From Druceiella hillmani (lineage: Eukaryota > Arthropoda > Insecta > Lepidoptera > Hepialidae): a stretch of DNA of 64,000 nucleotides. The stretch spans positions 8,844,501 through 8,908,500 of the forward strand of contig JAYKKI010000061.1 in the NCBI GenBank assembly GCA_039881145.1, in the 5' to 3' direction. Position 1 is the first letter of the stretch. Each line of letters opens with the position of its first letter. The notes beneath the pieces are model-generated. The model saw nothing but the letters and a program-made list of their open reading frames with translations, was not told the DNA's origin and ran no database searches. The translations under genes were made by a program, and so were the position numbers. Shown here piece after piece: positions 36,961-51,400 of this stretch.

Positions 36961-39110
36961 GTTACATAAATCGGACCAGTTTAACACCAATGGAAGTTTC
37001 GCTTTTTATTGGTTATTAAATGAAGGAATATATATTAAAAATGATGTATTTTATAGCAAAATTTATTTCCCATACGAACTTAATTTTTGTACTAAACTAT
37101 TTGTTAAAATTTTGTCGACTTAATGAGCCATTTTTAGACACTAAACACTTAATATGCAAATACAAGCACAAATTTATATAAAAAGGAAAACTAATTTAAA
37201 AATTTCAATAAGCAAGAAACTTGCGTAAAGAGAGATTATAAATTTGATGTTTCATGCCCTTTCTTTATAGCACTGACCTAGCAAATCAATTTTTTTATTA
37301 GGATCATCATGAGTGGAATTTTTTTATCAAGTATATTGTTTTTAAAGAAGATCCTTTTTTTACAGAAAGAAAAAAGTGAAATTATCATCAAGGTTTGCAC
37401 CACGTTTTATTCAAAATACAGCTAACTATACATACTTATATATACTTATTGCACAATTATTAGGAATTTGTAGTTTCAGAGACAACTTGGGTTTACCATT
37501 AATAGTTATATTATTTTTTCAATAAAAGATAAATTGGAAAATCTCACTTGGAAGTCTACAAAGCAACAAACATTCCTGTCATTACGAAACACATTTACAA
37601 CAATAAACTAATTGATCGATATTATAGCACAGTAATTCTGTGTGTGTATGGTATGTGATGCGCTTGGAATAATATATTGGATTGTTTCATTGTGAATATA
37701 GAAATAAGCTGAGAAATGCTAGCTTGCTTTTGCTCTATAAATCGGCTGTTTGAAATGATGTAATCAATTTTACTTTCTCGGTTTTTTTTATTTAGACTAC
37801 ACATTATATAATAAATTGCGGATTTCGCATGAATACCATAAATTAAATATATTTAAATAATCATAATCACACGTTCAGGACAAACTATATGTAAATTTTA
37901 ATATATCAGACGTTCAGGGCAAGCTATATGTAAATTTTTATAAAGCAATATCAACTATAATTTCAATGCACAAAAATAAATTTTATTTTTTAGATAAATA
38001 ATATTATTATTTCCAAATAAAAGTAATCATGTTTCAAATAATGGGTCTGATAAAGAACCAAATATATCTTTATTGATTAAAATTAGTTAAAGATAAATAT
38101 TATTTATCACATGATAATACTAGGTGATAAGGAAATTTTTTCGATGCATTATTCCATGAAATGTAACTTATTTATGAAATTATTTTGCAAATATAATTTC
38201 TTAAAAAAAATCTTAAATATTTTTACTATTCCATGGGTGTTAGAGATGCATTAACATGGTAAAAAAAATGAGCATTTTTTAACGTACAATCAATTCTGTC
38301 CACGCTGGTATAAAAAAATGGACCTATTTTTTCGGTGATTAAATTTATATGATGGAAAATTAAGGAATTAAATTTAGACAAAACAATTTTTCTGGAAAGT
38401 ACATGGAAAAATGATGATAAAAACATTCCTAACTTAAATATTTATGTGATATGTTATTAGAAAGAGTGTTTCGTTGGTAAATTTTTTTTAATGTTTCAAT
38501 GGTAATTTGAGCTCATGGTGTCCAAAAATAAGTGAAAATGGGGCATCAAAATAGTGTGGACACCTCTCCCCGTCTTTGAAAATAATTAATTAGGATTAAA
38601 TTAATTAGGAATTTACAAAAAAAAATTTAAAAGTTCCTAACTAGCCCATGACTATTCATAACTAACCATGACAACGACAATTAAGTGTCATTTCATATTG
38701 TTTAGGAAAAATGGTCTTTTTCATTTCCTTTTCTTATGCCAATGACACACTAGGCAGCATATTTACACGGTGATTTACACAAAATAATAATTAATATTTG
38801 TAAATGGTTTAAAAGAAATATTGTGCACTCTTAAACTTTCATACGTACCTAAAAGCATATCTTACGTTTTTAGGTTCTCACAGTGCGAGTTTCATTCATA
38901 TATAAAAGATTTTCAGGATACAGCATGGGAAATGACCCGCATTTCCATTAATATTAGAACGCATACTTTTCTGTTCCAAATTAATGTATTGAAGGGTAGA
39001 TAGATTACTTTCAATGTGATATATATTTTTTAATTTTCTGACAATATTTCACTAATATGCTTACATTGTATAATGTGATTAGACTTTTATGTTTTACTGC
39101 ACATTGCAAC
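36961..39110. other. Unassigned AT-rich sequence downstream of Brf1
   Basis: Contains a near-duplicated phrase at 37871-37940 ('acgttcagg(a/g)ca' then 'ctatatgtaaattt'). Minus frames here carry no domain. No gene recognised. Confidence 0.4.
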
Positions 39111-39117
39111 CAAAAAC

Positions 39118-39123
39118 TTTATT
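39118..39123 (-). terminator. Candidate poly(A) signal of Brf1
   Basis: AATAAA on the minus strand, about 165 bases past the Brf1 stop; it is the first canonical hexamer I see downstream. Short AATAAA words are common in AT-rich DNA, so its use is inferred. Confidence 0.5.
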
Positions 39124-39285
39124 TTTCAAAATCCAAAAAAAAATGTCAATGACAAGATTTTAAAATCAAATCAAATTTTTCATGGCTTACATATTCATTC
39201 AAGCAGCACAAAATAAATAAACATAAATCACATAGCCTAACTTAGAATCAGTATATACATATATAATATGCAACTTAATCCAATG

Positions 39286-39413
39286 CTAATATTCATCATA
39301 GTCAAAATAGTCCTCATCGTCATTGGAACGCAGCATGGTGGCGAGAGATTCCATTTCGTTACCTCCATCATTAGCATCTATATCTCCATCTTCTTCATAA
39401 TCATCTGCCCCAT
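39286..39413 (-). CDS. Brf1: Brf1 terminal exon: acidic tail and stop
   Basis: Acceptor CTTCACAG precedes 39413. After completing an Asp codon it encodes [20 protein letters not shown], then [21 protein letters not shown] and TAG. An acidic C-terminus with repeated D/E-Y is common in animal Brf1. The 3' UTR follows at lower coordinates. Confidence 0.93.
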
Positions 39414-42350
39414 CTGTGAAGGTAATTTTTAATTTAACTTAGTTTTAAGAAAAAAAAATGAAAATAAAACAATAGGAAAATCAAATTATATAGTATTCTA
39501 GTATTTCTCCATGTTTTTAAAAGTTTTAATACACATTGACAATTTTCATACTTGCTTTGATATAGAAGAACCCTGGGATTCTTTCTTTTTTGTCTCATTC
39601 TTTCAGATAAAGAATCATGAATAATCATTCTATCATATAAAGGGGCATGAGATAAGTAGAACACGATTTAACCCAATTGTATCTAATGGGATCCTCCGCG
39701 TAACACCTAGCATTTATTTCGTGTTCATATATTGATCATTTGTTCAAATAATTTTTACTTTCTCCATTCTATTTTTATTCTATATTTGATAATTTCTTTT
39801 TTTATTTATTTACATCTAATTACAAAATGGAAATCCATTTTGGAGACTATTTATAAATTTCAGAACTAAAAATAAATTAATAAAAAAAATTATGAGCCAT
39901 CTGATGCGATACATCTAAATTTTTTTTACAAGTGTATATTTAAATATTTTTATAATAACGAATTGAAAATGAAAAAAGAAATATTTAGATAGTTGTTAAT
40001 AATAAAATATTCATTTCATTTTATTATTATATTTATATGAAATAATTTATCACAGAAATATTTCTTAACAATTTATTGAATATTGTTAGCCGACAAGATG
40101 TGAAGTTGCCCGAATTAATTTGGAATGAGTCAACAAGACGAAAAGCTGGCCGAATTAAGTCAGTAAGAGCTGATAAGACGCAAAACTGGATGAACGGCAT
40201 ATTGAATTTTTTCGGCAACATAGAGTACGAAGATTTTTCATATAACAGTAATTTTTTTTTCGTAACATGAATGGCGTTGCTATACTTCATTAATAATAAA
40301 AATCATTATACGAAGTGAGTGAATAGATTCATTCCTATATAAAACAATTAAATTTGTTTCTGCAAGCATTGTTAATTTAGCAATAAATATACTTAATTTT
40401 GCATTAAATATACAGTATGTACCATATCACTAAATAGTGCCACTTTATCCACTTGTGCAATTAATGATGTGTTATTCAGTAAAATGTTATTTTTTTAAAT
40501 CAGTCGTCAAGTTTATAAAATAATAAAAATTTAAATTTTGTAACTATACTAATTTTATAATTATGTGTACCTATATTAGTAGCCTGTGTAAATAGCGCCA
40601 ATTGTCAATTTGGCAACATATAACATCTTGTAAATTGTCAAGTGTTAAAATAAAAGTCATTTATCTAGGAATAAAATTAGAAAACAAAGCTTAATTTTCA
40701 TTTTTAATTATGTCAGCACACTTCATTTAATTATTACAATTACAGAATAATGTAATAAAATGTGCACTTAATTGCTGTTGTTAGGTGTTTTGTGACATTT
40801 GTTTGACCTACATAAAACAGTCCATGCTTTTTCCAATAGTTTGCACAGGCATATATAATAATTAAAATACAAATTGTTTTGTTTTAGAATAAAGCATCCA
40901 CACCACAATGAACAAATCCACATTTTAAAAACAATAAATACCTCTTCAAAAAGATTCACACCATAGAAAAGAAACATAGTTTAAACTTTCTGATTGGGTT
41001 AAAACGACGTCTGTGAATATTGCCTTTTTAAATAATAGATAAACGGTGTATTAATGATTTGTGAATTAAAGATTTTCAAATGGCAATAACTTTTATTTAC
41101 GAATTGTAAATAAACTTGATCTCAAAATGAAATTGAATCGTATTATCTTTTATCCTTTTTTTTATAGCTTTCTTTTGTAAAATTATGTAAATGAAAGGGA
41201 TAGTTAGAAAAGTAAACTTCACCATTGATCGCTAAAAGGGGTATTTATTGAATATTGCCATATTTGTTACATCTATTGAAATAAAAGATATAGGTTGATG
41301 CATTTCTATGTTAATGTCTTATTATAATGTTTAAATTTCAGAAAAAAACGTAGTATGATTTTTAAAAAAAATAGATTTACAGCAATTTATCCATGATACA
41401 CTATTACAAATTGAAATGGTGCTATTTAGTGATAATACATATTGTATAAATAGCTTTTAACAAAATAGACAAAAAAACTCGCAGGTCTTCAAAAATATGG
41501 AACAGTAATATTAAGTAGAAATGAAGTTACTTGAAAATAAATACAGGTAATACAAACCAATATCTTCAACTTCTTTTTCACTTTCCGTACGAACTCTGAT
41601 TGGTGATGAGTTGGTCATGACAGGTGTCTTTTCTGCTTGTTGGACAGGGGATTGCGTCACCGGGAAACCTGTTGGAGTGACAGGACCTTTTGCTTTCTTT
41701 GTCCTTTTAGGAGCCACCTTTACCGGAGATGTAAGAACAATTGGTGAAGCAAGTGTGCTGGAAGGCTTACGACTGAAATGAAAAATTTACTTATAATCAA
41801 ATCTTTTATATTAGGATGGATAAAGAGAGAATATTACGGATTATTTCATGTATTAGTATTTAATGGCAAATTTGAACAAAGAATATAAATAACAATAATT
41901 ACGACATATTTCTTTTGTAATAACTTATTTAACATGACATTGCATGAACCATATTAAAATATAATTATAACAATACGTATGTATGTTCCCCATCATAAAT
42001 ATTTTGTAGTTGCAAGGTTTATGATGCTGAAAGAAATTAGTATAAAGTGGTTTATAAGTAATTTGATTATACAGATTGTATTTTCCTTATGACATATTTT
42101 AAAATCTTTTTTCATTCTGAATGTAAAATATTTTTAATAAATGCGAAAAAATACAACCGTTTTCAATAATAGCATTCAATGCCAAAAAATCTAAAGGAAT
42201 TCCAATTTTTAATTACAAAATTTTTTCAATACCTAATAAAATTTTAAAAACTATTATAAACCTACCAAAAAAAAGTTGACATGTTTTTTTCCGTAATATT
42301 TACATTATAGGTGTGACTCTTCACATGACTTAAAACAAAAAAAAAAATAA

Positions 42351-42406
<56 letters not shown>

Positions 42407-45400
42407 CATATGTAAAGTTATACATTTCCAACACTGTCAGAGACGAGTTGTCAAATTGAAATTTGCATTTATTAATGAGTACAGTAAATAGGATTCACAC
42501 AGTGCTACATTGATGTAGATAATAAACATCGTAAACAAGATTTTTGCTCACTATTGCGAATACACTCTTGGAATATGCATTAAATCGCAAATCAAGAGAA
42601 ACAACAATTTTGTAAATAAAAGGGGGCTTTTAAATAACAGTTTCACATAAAAACTAAAAAAAACAGTACTAGAAAAATATATGAAAATTATATTTTCTTA
42701 TGCGAAACTGTGAAACTTAAACTATATTTGTCTCTATCATCAGAATTTCTCGAGCATCTAGAATTTTTTCAGATATTCCAAATCTATGTTTGAAAAATTA
42801 GAAAAGGGAGCACATTACATATCGCTTTAAAGCTTAATATTTTGCAAACAGGGCTTGCACATGAAAAATGGCAAACAGAAGCTCAATTTTATTTTAAAGC
42901 ACTTATTTAAAGCACCTCTTTGTACACAGGGTTTACAAAGAAAATATTTTTCCCTCATCTACATATTAATTGTGAAGATCTGAAGTATCCCCTTCCAAAG
43001 TTTTATGCACAATGGTTTAACACTGGAGTTATTGTTTGACAGATAGACGGACAGATGAACTAATGAACATGGTGGATTTATAAGGATCACCTGTTTTACT
43101 ATAGAGGTATTATAAAAATTAGACGCAATCCAAGTCACAACCTCTCTTTTAAACAGCAGTTTACAGTGTTCATCATAAATATCAACACCACCAAGGAAGA
43201 TTCTATTGGCATTATTAAAAAGTGCTTACATGACTCTCTAAGCGTCATATCTGCGCCTAGAGAGTGATGTAGGGAAAAACTGGACACGAATATGGCTACA
43301 ACTTAAAACACCCAGAAATCAAAAGTTGGGTTCAAAAATGAAAAGGAATTGTTCTTCAAAATGGGAACAAAATTCTTGGTGCACAAATCTCGTTTGCAGT
43401 TTATTAATTTTTATTTTAATATTCGTGTTCCAATCTTGTCATTAGAGCAGTGATATATTGCTTAAACCAAATTCTCACCGCTTCTGAGCTGGACTCTGTG
43501 TTACACCGCCTTCACCGATATTCTCGTCAGCATTTACACTTGTCTTGGGATCCTCGCCCTCTCTATTCAGGCTCTTTAGAATATCATAATTAATCTTGGT
43601 GCTGATACGCTTTTCTTGCAGCATTTTCTCGATGGCCTCCCCTGCCGTACTGGCAGGGCCACCCTGCGATCGCTTCTTGTAGTTGCCACGCACCTTCCGC
43701 TTGTTTTTGTCCTTGCCTTCCTCTCGTTCTTTTGCTCGTTGTTCCTCTTTTACTGAAAATGTTTCAGTTTTATGTTTTTAGTGTCAGACAGAAATATGAA
43801 TATTTTCATAATTTATATATTTTGTTAGGATGCAGCAAATATAACATCATTAACGTTAACGTTAGGTATTTCATTACAGATTACAGAAAATTTGTGACAT
43901 GTGAATTGGAATGAAGGCATAAATGGTTTCATTTGGATATTACTACATTGGCCTTAGACCAGGTAATTTACAGATATTTTATAACCTACATGATCATTTT
44001 AATTATACTAATAATATTGTATTGAACATTCTTGGCAAAAGTAACATAATAACTAGAGATATTAATACACAATGGCATACAAGAATAAGTACAAAATCAA
44101 AACATTCAAACTATCCAAACTGGATATATAAATTTATAATTTTATACTAACTGTAAAAACTATTATAATCGACTATAAAATGGATTTATCCAGTCTTGTC
44201 ATATCATTGAAATTTTTTCAAAAATAGATCAAAACAAACATTCGGGTGCTAGTGGATAATAAGTATTGAGTCACATCCAATTTGGAACAAATAACTAAAA
44301 TGATGAATATTCATATATTTAACTACATATCTTTTATAAGCTTTTAAAAGATATGCAATGAAATACCAGTGTATGGTACCACTCATAACAAATTTTATAA
44401 TTCATAAATGCAATGAAGAGATGTAAAGATTGTACTATAAAGAAATCATATTTTATTATATTTATACATTGCCACACTATGAATTATAAATTATATGTAT
44501 TCTCTCTAAGCCAAAATAACTAAGAATTATGACAACATTTTTAAAAGTTTCTCTTCGTGCTGTATTATTCCTAACCGAAGGAAATAGGAATTTGTGATCA
44601 TCGTTTCGTCAGATTCCTGTAACATTCTCAGTTAAATTGCGTTGAGTAGTAGTGTTTGACCAGAATTCGCAACTGGTCATCAATTGCGAATTGTGACAGA
44701 TTTCAATGAATCACTTGCATAGTAATTCAATGAAATCTGTCATGGCCTTCAGTACCAACGTATGATATGACAATAGTTGTTTTCATACATTGAAATAAAA
44801 AAGTTAAATCTATTCTCTGCAATTAATATTATACATAACCCTGTTTAGAGTTGATAAGTTTCGAAGTCAGTAATAGTACCTTAAATTCAGAATGTTATGG
44901 TATTTATTTTGGCACCTAATCCAAATAGGATTGAAATTGCCTATAATGGGCATATCATTTTTTCTATGTAAAAGGGAAAAAGATATACCCATCCTTATCT
45001 TGCTGTGGCCCAGCTATCAGATATTGTCAGGATTTGTCTACTCGTCTATTACAGCTAGAACCCGTATTGTATGTATATGTGTATGTACACTGATGGCTAA
45101 AAGGTTGAAGTCGCCCCTAAAGAAATGTATTAAATATTGAATATATTTGTAGAAATTCATTATTCACAATTAAATGAAACTATGTGATGTAGTATTATTT
45201 CTACTTTCTTTAAGTTCTTTATCGCGACCTAGGTTTTATTCTATTACAACATCTTCAGGTGGGTTATTAGTAAAGATTTGCTGCTTGATAAGAAATGTGT
45301 TAAATATAACAATTTGATTAATAACAATTACTTCTCATACATCGAGAAAATTGTATATACCAATTAATTAATATAATCATTTAATAAAATTAATAAATGC

Positions 45401-48400
45401 CTTTTTTAAAAATTGTAGATAGCCTGTTCTGTTGAAAATGATGAAAAATTAGATGATTTCTGTTGTTTCTGTGTAACTTATATAATATTAATGTAATGCA
45501 ATATAAAACATTTTAAGTTTCCATTACTGTTAATGCAATATAAAACATTTCTTTGTTTACTTTTACTCAACTATAGCGATGCCAAAAGAAGAGTTACGAT
45601 TTAACAGTTCATATTTGTATACATGCATGTGTCTATGTCTCTTCCTTTGCAGATACATGACATAAAAAAATTAAAACCAGTTGCCATATTAGTTTGAGTA
45701 AAAACATTTAAATTATTTTTTGTAGCATATGAAAGTGCTTTAAAAGTAGCTTTCATAAACATATAACAGCTCACTGCAAAATTTATTTTTTTTATTTTAA
45801 TATTAGTATCAATATTTCTGATTGCACAAAAATCAATTTATTTTTCAGTTGTCACTTATGGGCAAAATACAATATACTGTTTAAAATTGTAAGTATCTAA
45901 TCGTAATTACAACATTGAATACTTTTAGTGTTTGTTCCTTACTTTTTTGCAGTTGGGTCTTAGTTTTTAACTTTAATTTTAAATTATAAATTTCTTTAAC
46001 AGTCTGACTTGTTTTAGTTTCCATTCGGTGTCTCCAGAGAAAACATGTGTCATTATGGGAAAAATTCACAAACTTAGTGGTGAAATAAGTTTGGTCATAA
46101 TTATATGTATGATAATTGCAAATTCAAACATACTACATCAGTATATTAAAAGTTATCTAAAACCTGTGTAGGAGAGGGAGTTTAGCACAACACTGTATTT
46201 ATAATATTTAAATAGAAATATATTACTCTATATTTTATTTTTCAGTTTATTTCATATTTGAATTTGATGTAAAAATATATAAGAATTAAACAATATATTT
46301 CGTAGTTAGAATTTTAATTCAATGAACAAAATTAATAAAAAATGCAAAATTAGCTACGTATTTAAAACTAAAAGACATTTTGCCTAATTAATCTTATGGA
46401 AATATCTAATAAAGATTATTAAATATTTAAAGTACCATTTTCTGTCATATTAGCTATATGACAAAATATTAGTAGACTTTTATCTCATAACTCCAAGTTT
46501 CATTTAATTATTGAAAATGTTATTGATGTAAATAAGTTTTGTACAAAGTTTCAACACTTACACTTCTGGTCAGCAAGAAATCCTGCATTAACCATGTTCC
46601 AGAGAGATGTCTTGTGCTCAGCTTCTGCAGCAGTCATAATAAGTGAATCAATATCAGCCTCGTCCTTTTCATTTAGAATGAGGTCCTCCTCGTTTTTGAG
46701 GTCCTTCATGAAGCTGTTTATTTTGGAATTTGGTTTGATAAAATTATCTCCGCCAGCAGACGTAGCTTGTGTCTTTGGATCATCTGTATTCATTCCGAGA
46801 CCCATGCTCACTAAATCTGGTCCTGCAATCGCAAGAAAACAGTCACATTAATAGTCGTTTTCACATGCAAGTGAAGTGAGATTTTTGAAATTCGTGGTAC
46901 TTATTTATTATGCTTTTTACTAATGATTCTTTACTTTTTACTAATGAGTCCAGCTAATAATTAATATTTTTTTATCTGGAGAATTGGATTAATCTTTTTT
47001 ATCTGCAGAGTTTTTTTTGCGCAAATCTGTTTGGGATCCTCTCACTTGTTGTGTTAAAAAAAATTATTAAGGCGTTTAGAAAATATGTTCTTCACACTGT
47101 TTCACGCCTCGGTAACTGTCAGTGCTCCAACGTGGTGGTCATTAAATTGTAGAGAATTACTCTGCAAGACTGGCATTTAAATTTTTTTACAGACGCTATT
47201 TTATGAGATAAATTCAAATAAAACCACTGCTAATCTGGAAACGAAGTTATACATATAAAAGGATTTGTGGGGACATTAAACTTGAAGAAAAAAGGACTTT
47301 ATTATTTTTATCGTATTTTCAATAATTTAGGAGACATTCATATTTGAACGATGAGTTAAAATTACGGCTACCGTGATAGAGCTAGTATCCCACTAACTCA
47401 TTTTTATCCATAAATTGGGTTTTGTTTCTATTCACCTATATAGCAATGTCCCCATTAATTATACTGATTAAAATAAGTGTTAAAGAAAGTAGGATTAGAA
47501 GTATTTCAACCACGGTTACAAAAAATACGTCTTTTAGATTTATGTAACATTATGTGTTTTAAATTAATTTTGTTCATGTTATTAGTTTTTTTCTGTAAAT
47601 GTGTTCTCTTGAAGGAGGCTTTGTTAAAACCATTAAATTAATCCGCACAACTTATTTAAGTTATACAAGGATATGTATCTCAGTTATTTTTGTAATCTGC
47701 AAGTAGGTAATAGTGTATGTCATTTAATGAAGTAATTTAATGTTTTCACTTAATATAAATTTTGATAACAATTAACTCTGACAAATTTTAATATGTTATA
47801 TAATATATAAAATAATATTAATTAATATTTACAGTAGTATGGTAGAACACAAACATCTGCGTATACTGAATATAATTTAAGACATTAAAATATCTAGATA
47901 TATGGTACATTAAACTTGTAGAAAACGTTTGTGTATGTATATAAATAAAAGTTGAATGATTGAGGGAAGGAGTGAAACAGGTTACTGGAAAGGAAAAGAG
48001 GAGGCAAGAAGAAGATGAGGTGCATAATGATGGAGTATTTCATGTATGGGAGTCCAGCTTATTCAACAATTTTATATCGTGCACTGTAAATGAATATTTG
48101 TATAAAGATGGATTTTGTTTTGAAATTTATTTATTTATCAAAAAACCCCATGTCTAACATACAGGTTATCCCAAAGCACTGGATATGTGTAAACGCTAAC
48201 ACTACAATAGTTTTCAGTACTCATAAAATATAATTAATAAAACAGAAAAAACACACATTGATAGGCTATTGGACTTGAATTTTTAAATTGTTTCAAATTG
48301 TTCTATTTTGTATAATAAGTACACAACATTTATATTTCCAGGATATATGCCGTATTTTTTATATAAACCACTTTTAAAGTTTGAATTTTCGAACTCGCGC

Positions 48401-51400
48401 TATAAACGCAATTTCTGTAATGGCGGCTAATGTGACGCCACACAATGTAAATAAACAGTCCTGCCCGCTGAAGGGGATTATTATTTATTTTCATATTAAA
48501 ATGGTGTATAAATAGTATGTAGTGACACAATGTACAAATACGTCTATAAAAAGTGGACACAAAGTGTTCATTTCAATGCCAACAAATCTTAAAAGACGAG
48601 AAAAGTGGCTGCAATTAGCCCAAAGAGATCCAAACAGCATTGTAGCTCACTCAAATGTATTTACGTGTGAAGATCATTTCGATATAAATAATATTTGTGT
48701 TTTAAACATTATTATCGATATCAATGCCAATAAACCAAAGAATAAGAATATTAAATTTTGGTATGAATGCGTTTAGTACCAATGATCGTTTCAGATTGTT
48801 AGAATTTATCTAAATTAAAATGTTTGATATGATATGAAAGAATATACATTAAAAACGATATGTTTAAAAAAATTCTGCAGCAGACGATTATTTCTTTTAA
48901 AAAAAATCAATTTAAAAAATTTCATACCTGATGACTTTTGTTTGCAAGAAAATATGTTTTAACCTTTTTTCCAGTTAGTTCACTTTATCTTTTATCGCTA
49001 AGCACTTATTACATAATTAAAAAATAATTTCTTACAAAATGTTCAGTATTTATAATATAAATATACTAAATTTAATTATCCAACTAGAATATTTACTTAA
49101 TCTGTCAATTTTAACATCTTGTTTATTCAACACATTCAGGAAAAGTCTATTTGTCTATGATTTATGTTTGGAATAAAATTATAGTGCTGATATATACATT
49201 AGCATATGCATTGCATGGAAATGAACCGTTTGAGTGCCGACGAGCGCCATCGCGCTTGTGCGCGTACTAACTAAATTTGCCACAAGCGCGATGGCGCTTG
49301 CAAAATTAGTTGCTGTTTAGCGCGTGATAGGGTAGGTCGCTCGCGCGCATCTCTAATTTTTTATCTTTCTACGTGTTATATAAAGTTCAAATTATAATAT
49401 TATTAGTAATTATAATATAAAATGGATCCAGGAAAAGAAAATTTTTAACCCATAATGTCGGAATATGAAAATAGTTCGAGTGAAAATGATCGTTTTTCAA
49501 GTTGTGAAGAAAGTGATAGTGGGAGTGACATTGTGGTGCGCTCACAATTTGGCGTAATGCAAATTTTTAGTGATAGTGATAATAGTGACGATAACAATTA
49601 TTTTGCTGATATGGAGGATGTACTGGACTGCAAAAATGACGATGTGACCTTGATTTTAGTTTTTGTTATAATTTTTGTTCACAATATATATTTTCATAAT
49701 TTTTTTTTGTATTTTATTATCCTTGTACAAGTTTTTGTTAAGAAAGCCCCGAAAAAATTATTAAAATTGGATAATTTTTGGAAGAGATACAGTGTTTTTC
49801 GAGACAAAGGTAAATGACATCAAAAACAAAAGATTTCTTTGGCATTTTTAAGTATATATGCGTAAAAAACCATGGCACTAAAACGGTTACATAACTTTTT
49901 TTATACATTAGTTATGACTGGAAGTTATTTTAATTAAATATGTCATTTGTAATGTATTTCTTTTGATATAATATAATACGTAATGAATAACATACGTAAT
50001 GAGTTCATATTATAAACAAATTATATTAAATGCAAAAGGTGATAGTTATAAATTAAAAAAGAAAGAAAAAAGGACTATAATTTAAAGATTTAAAAACTTG
50101 TCTGTAACGTTATCTGACTTTTAACCAATAACAGAGTATTTGCGATGCTGATCTGAAATTTAAAAAAATATTGTGATTTCTTTACATTTTTTTTTATATA
50201 ATATAAACTTGTTCTTCCGAAAATTAAAAGCAATATGCTTATTTACGTTATAATCTAACAGGATGACCCCGAATTGTGGTATATTTTCGATGTTGTCAAA
50301 TAGCCTATTCAGATTAAACATAAAACGAACTAATCATCAAACATGAAATTCCTAGTAACTCCATAATCGCATTCCGAAAGCAGTCATGGGAGCAAAAAAA
50401 AACATCAAGATTGCATGAGCGTGAAAAATTAGTGAGCAGGATGTTTGTGTATACTCTAGGCAGATGAAGTAAACTGTGACTCCATCCTCTCACGTAACAG
50501 TCGGGAGCATTAAACGTTCCGAAACCCAAGACCGAAGTATTATCAACGTAATTATTTAATAATTTAAAAAAATGCATGATCAAAAGCAATTTCCATCGGA
50601 GTTGAAGTGAATTACATCTGACCATACCCATTATAAAATCTGAAAGAAACAAATAATATGACCTGTATACTTTAAACTTTTCTAATATTTTCTCCTACAT
50701 GTGTATATAAGTTACTTCACGTCAAGGGAAGATGACTGTATTGATTTGAAGGATACTACGGACTAAAAAGTTGAACAAAATCATAATACACCTACTTTCG
50801 TGGAAATTGTGGGAATGTGGCATGATAAGTCCAAGCATTCTGTAAGTCTTCTAACAGGTGTCAGTGATGTGATCATGAAATATTGGACGGTTGTCCATAA
50901 TCATCCCAAGATCCCGCACGGATCCATTTTATTCATAATTCTACACAAAGGGGTGCACATAGGGCCGGAATATATAATCACTGTTCATTTTTGACATATT
51001 AGATTGTAGCATGTTGCTCAGATTCCATTGAAATGCAGAGTTCATATTATATTGAAACAGCTCACAATCAGATTTTTTTTCTGCCATCAAGAATAGTTTC
51101 AAATCACTGATATCAAGAAATAAAGCGGCCTGTATAATCTGAGGTGATTCATACAGCACAGAGTGAAAATCAGACCGGAACTAAAGTGTAATGGATTGTT
51201 TAGATTGTATATTATACTGGCTTTTTTCAACAATTTCACTTGGGTAAGTTTTCAATTAATATGGTGGGTTTGGTTCCTGACACAACTATCCTTGTCAAGT
51301 TCAACAAAAATATGCAGTTTTGGGTTCTGGAGACACCTGAGCAAATTTTATATATTCATTGTACCACCTATTATAGTACAAAAGTTGGACTACAATATAA

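Larger units (their letters stand above)
41773..43478 (-). other. Brf1 intron
   Basis: 1706 bp. Holds the AT microsatellite at 42355 and a dispersed repeat at 42950; the rest is AT-rich without recognised features. Confidence 0.75.

Noticed and set aside
46594..46851. 85-codon plus-strand frame
   Set aside because: It is the antisense shadow of a Brf1 exon.
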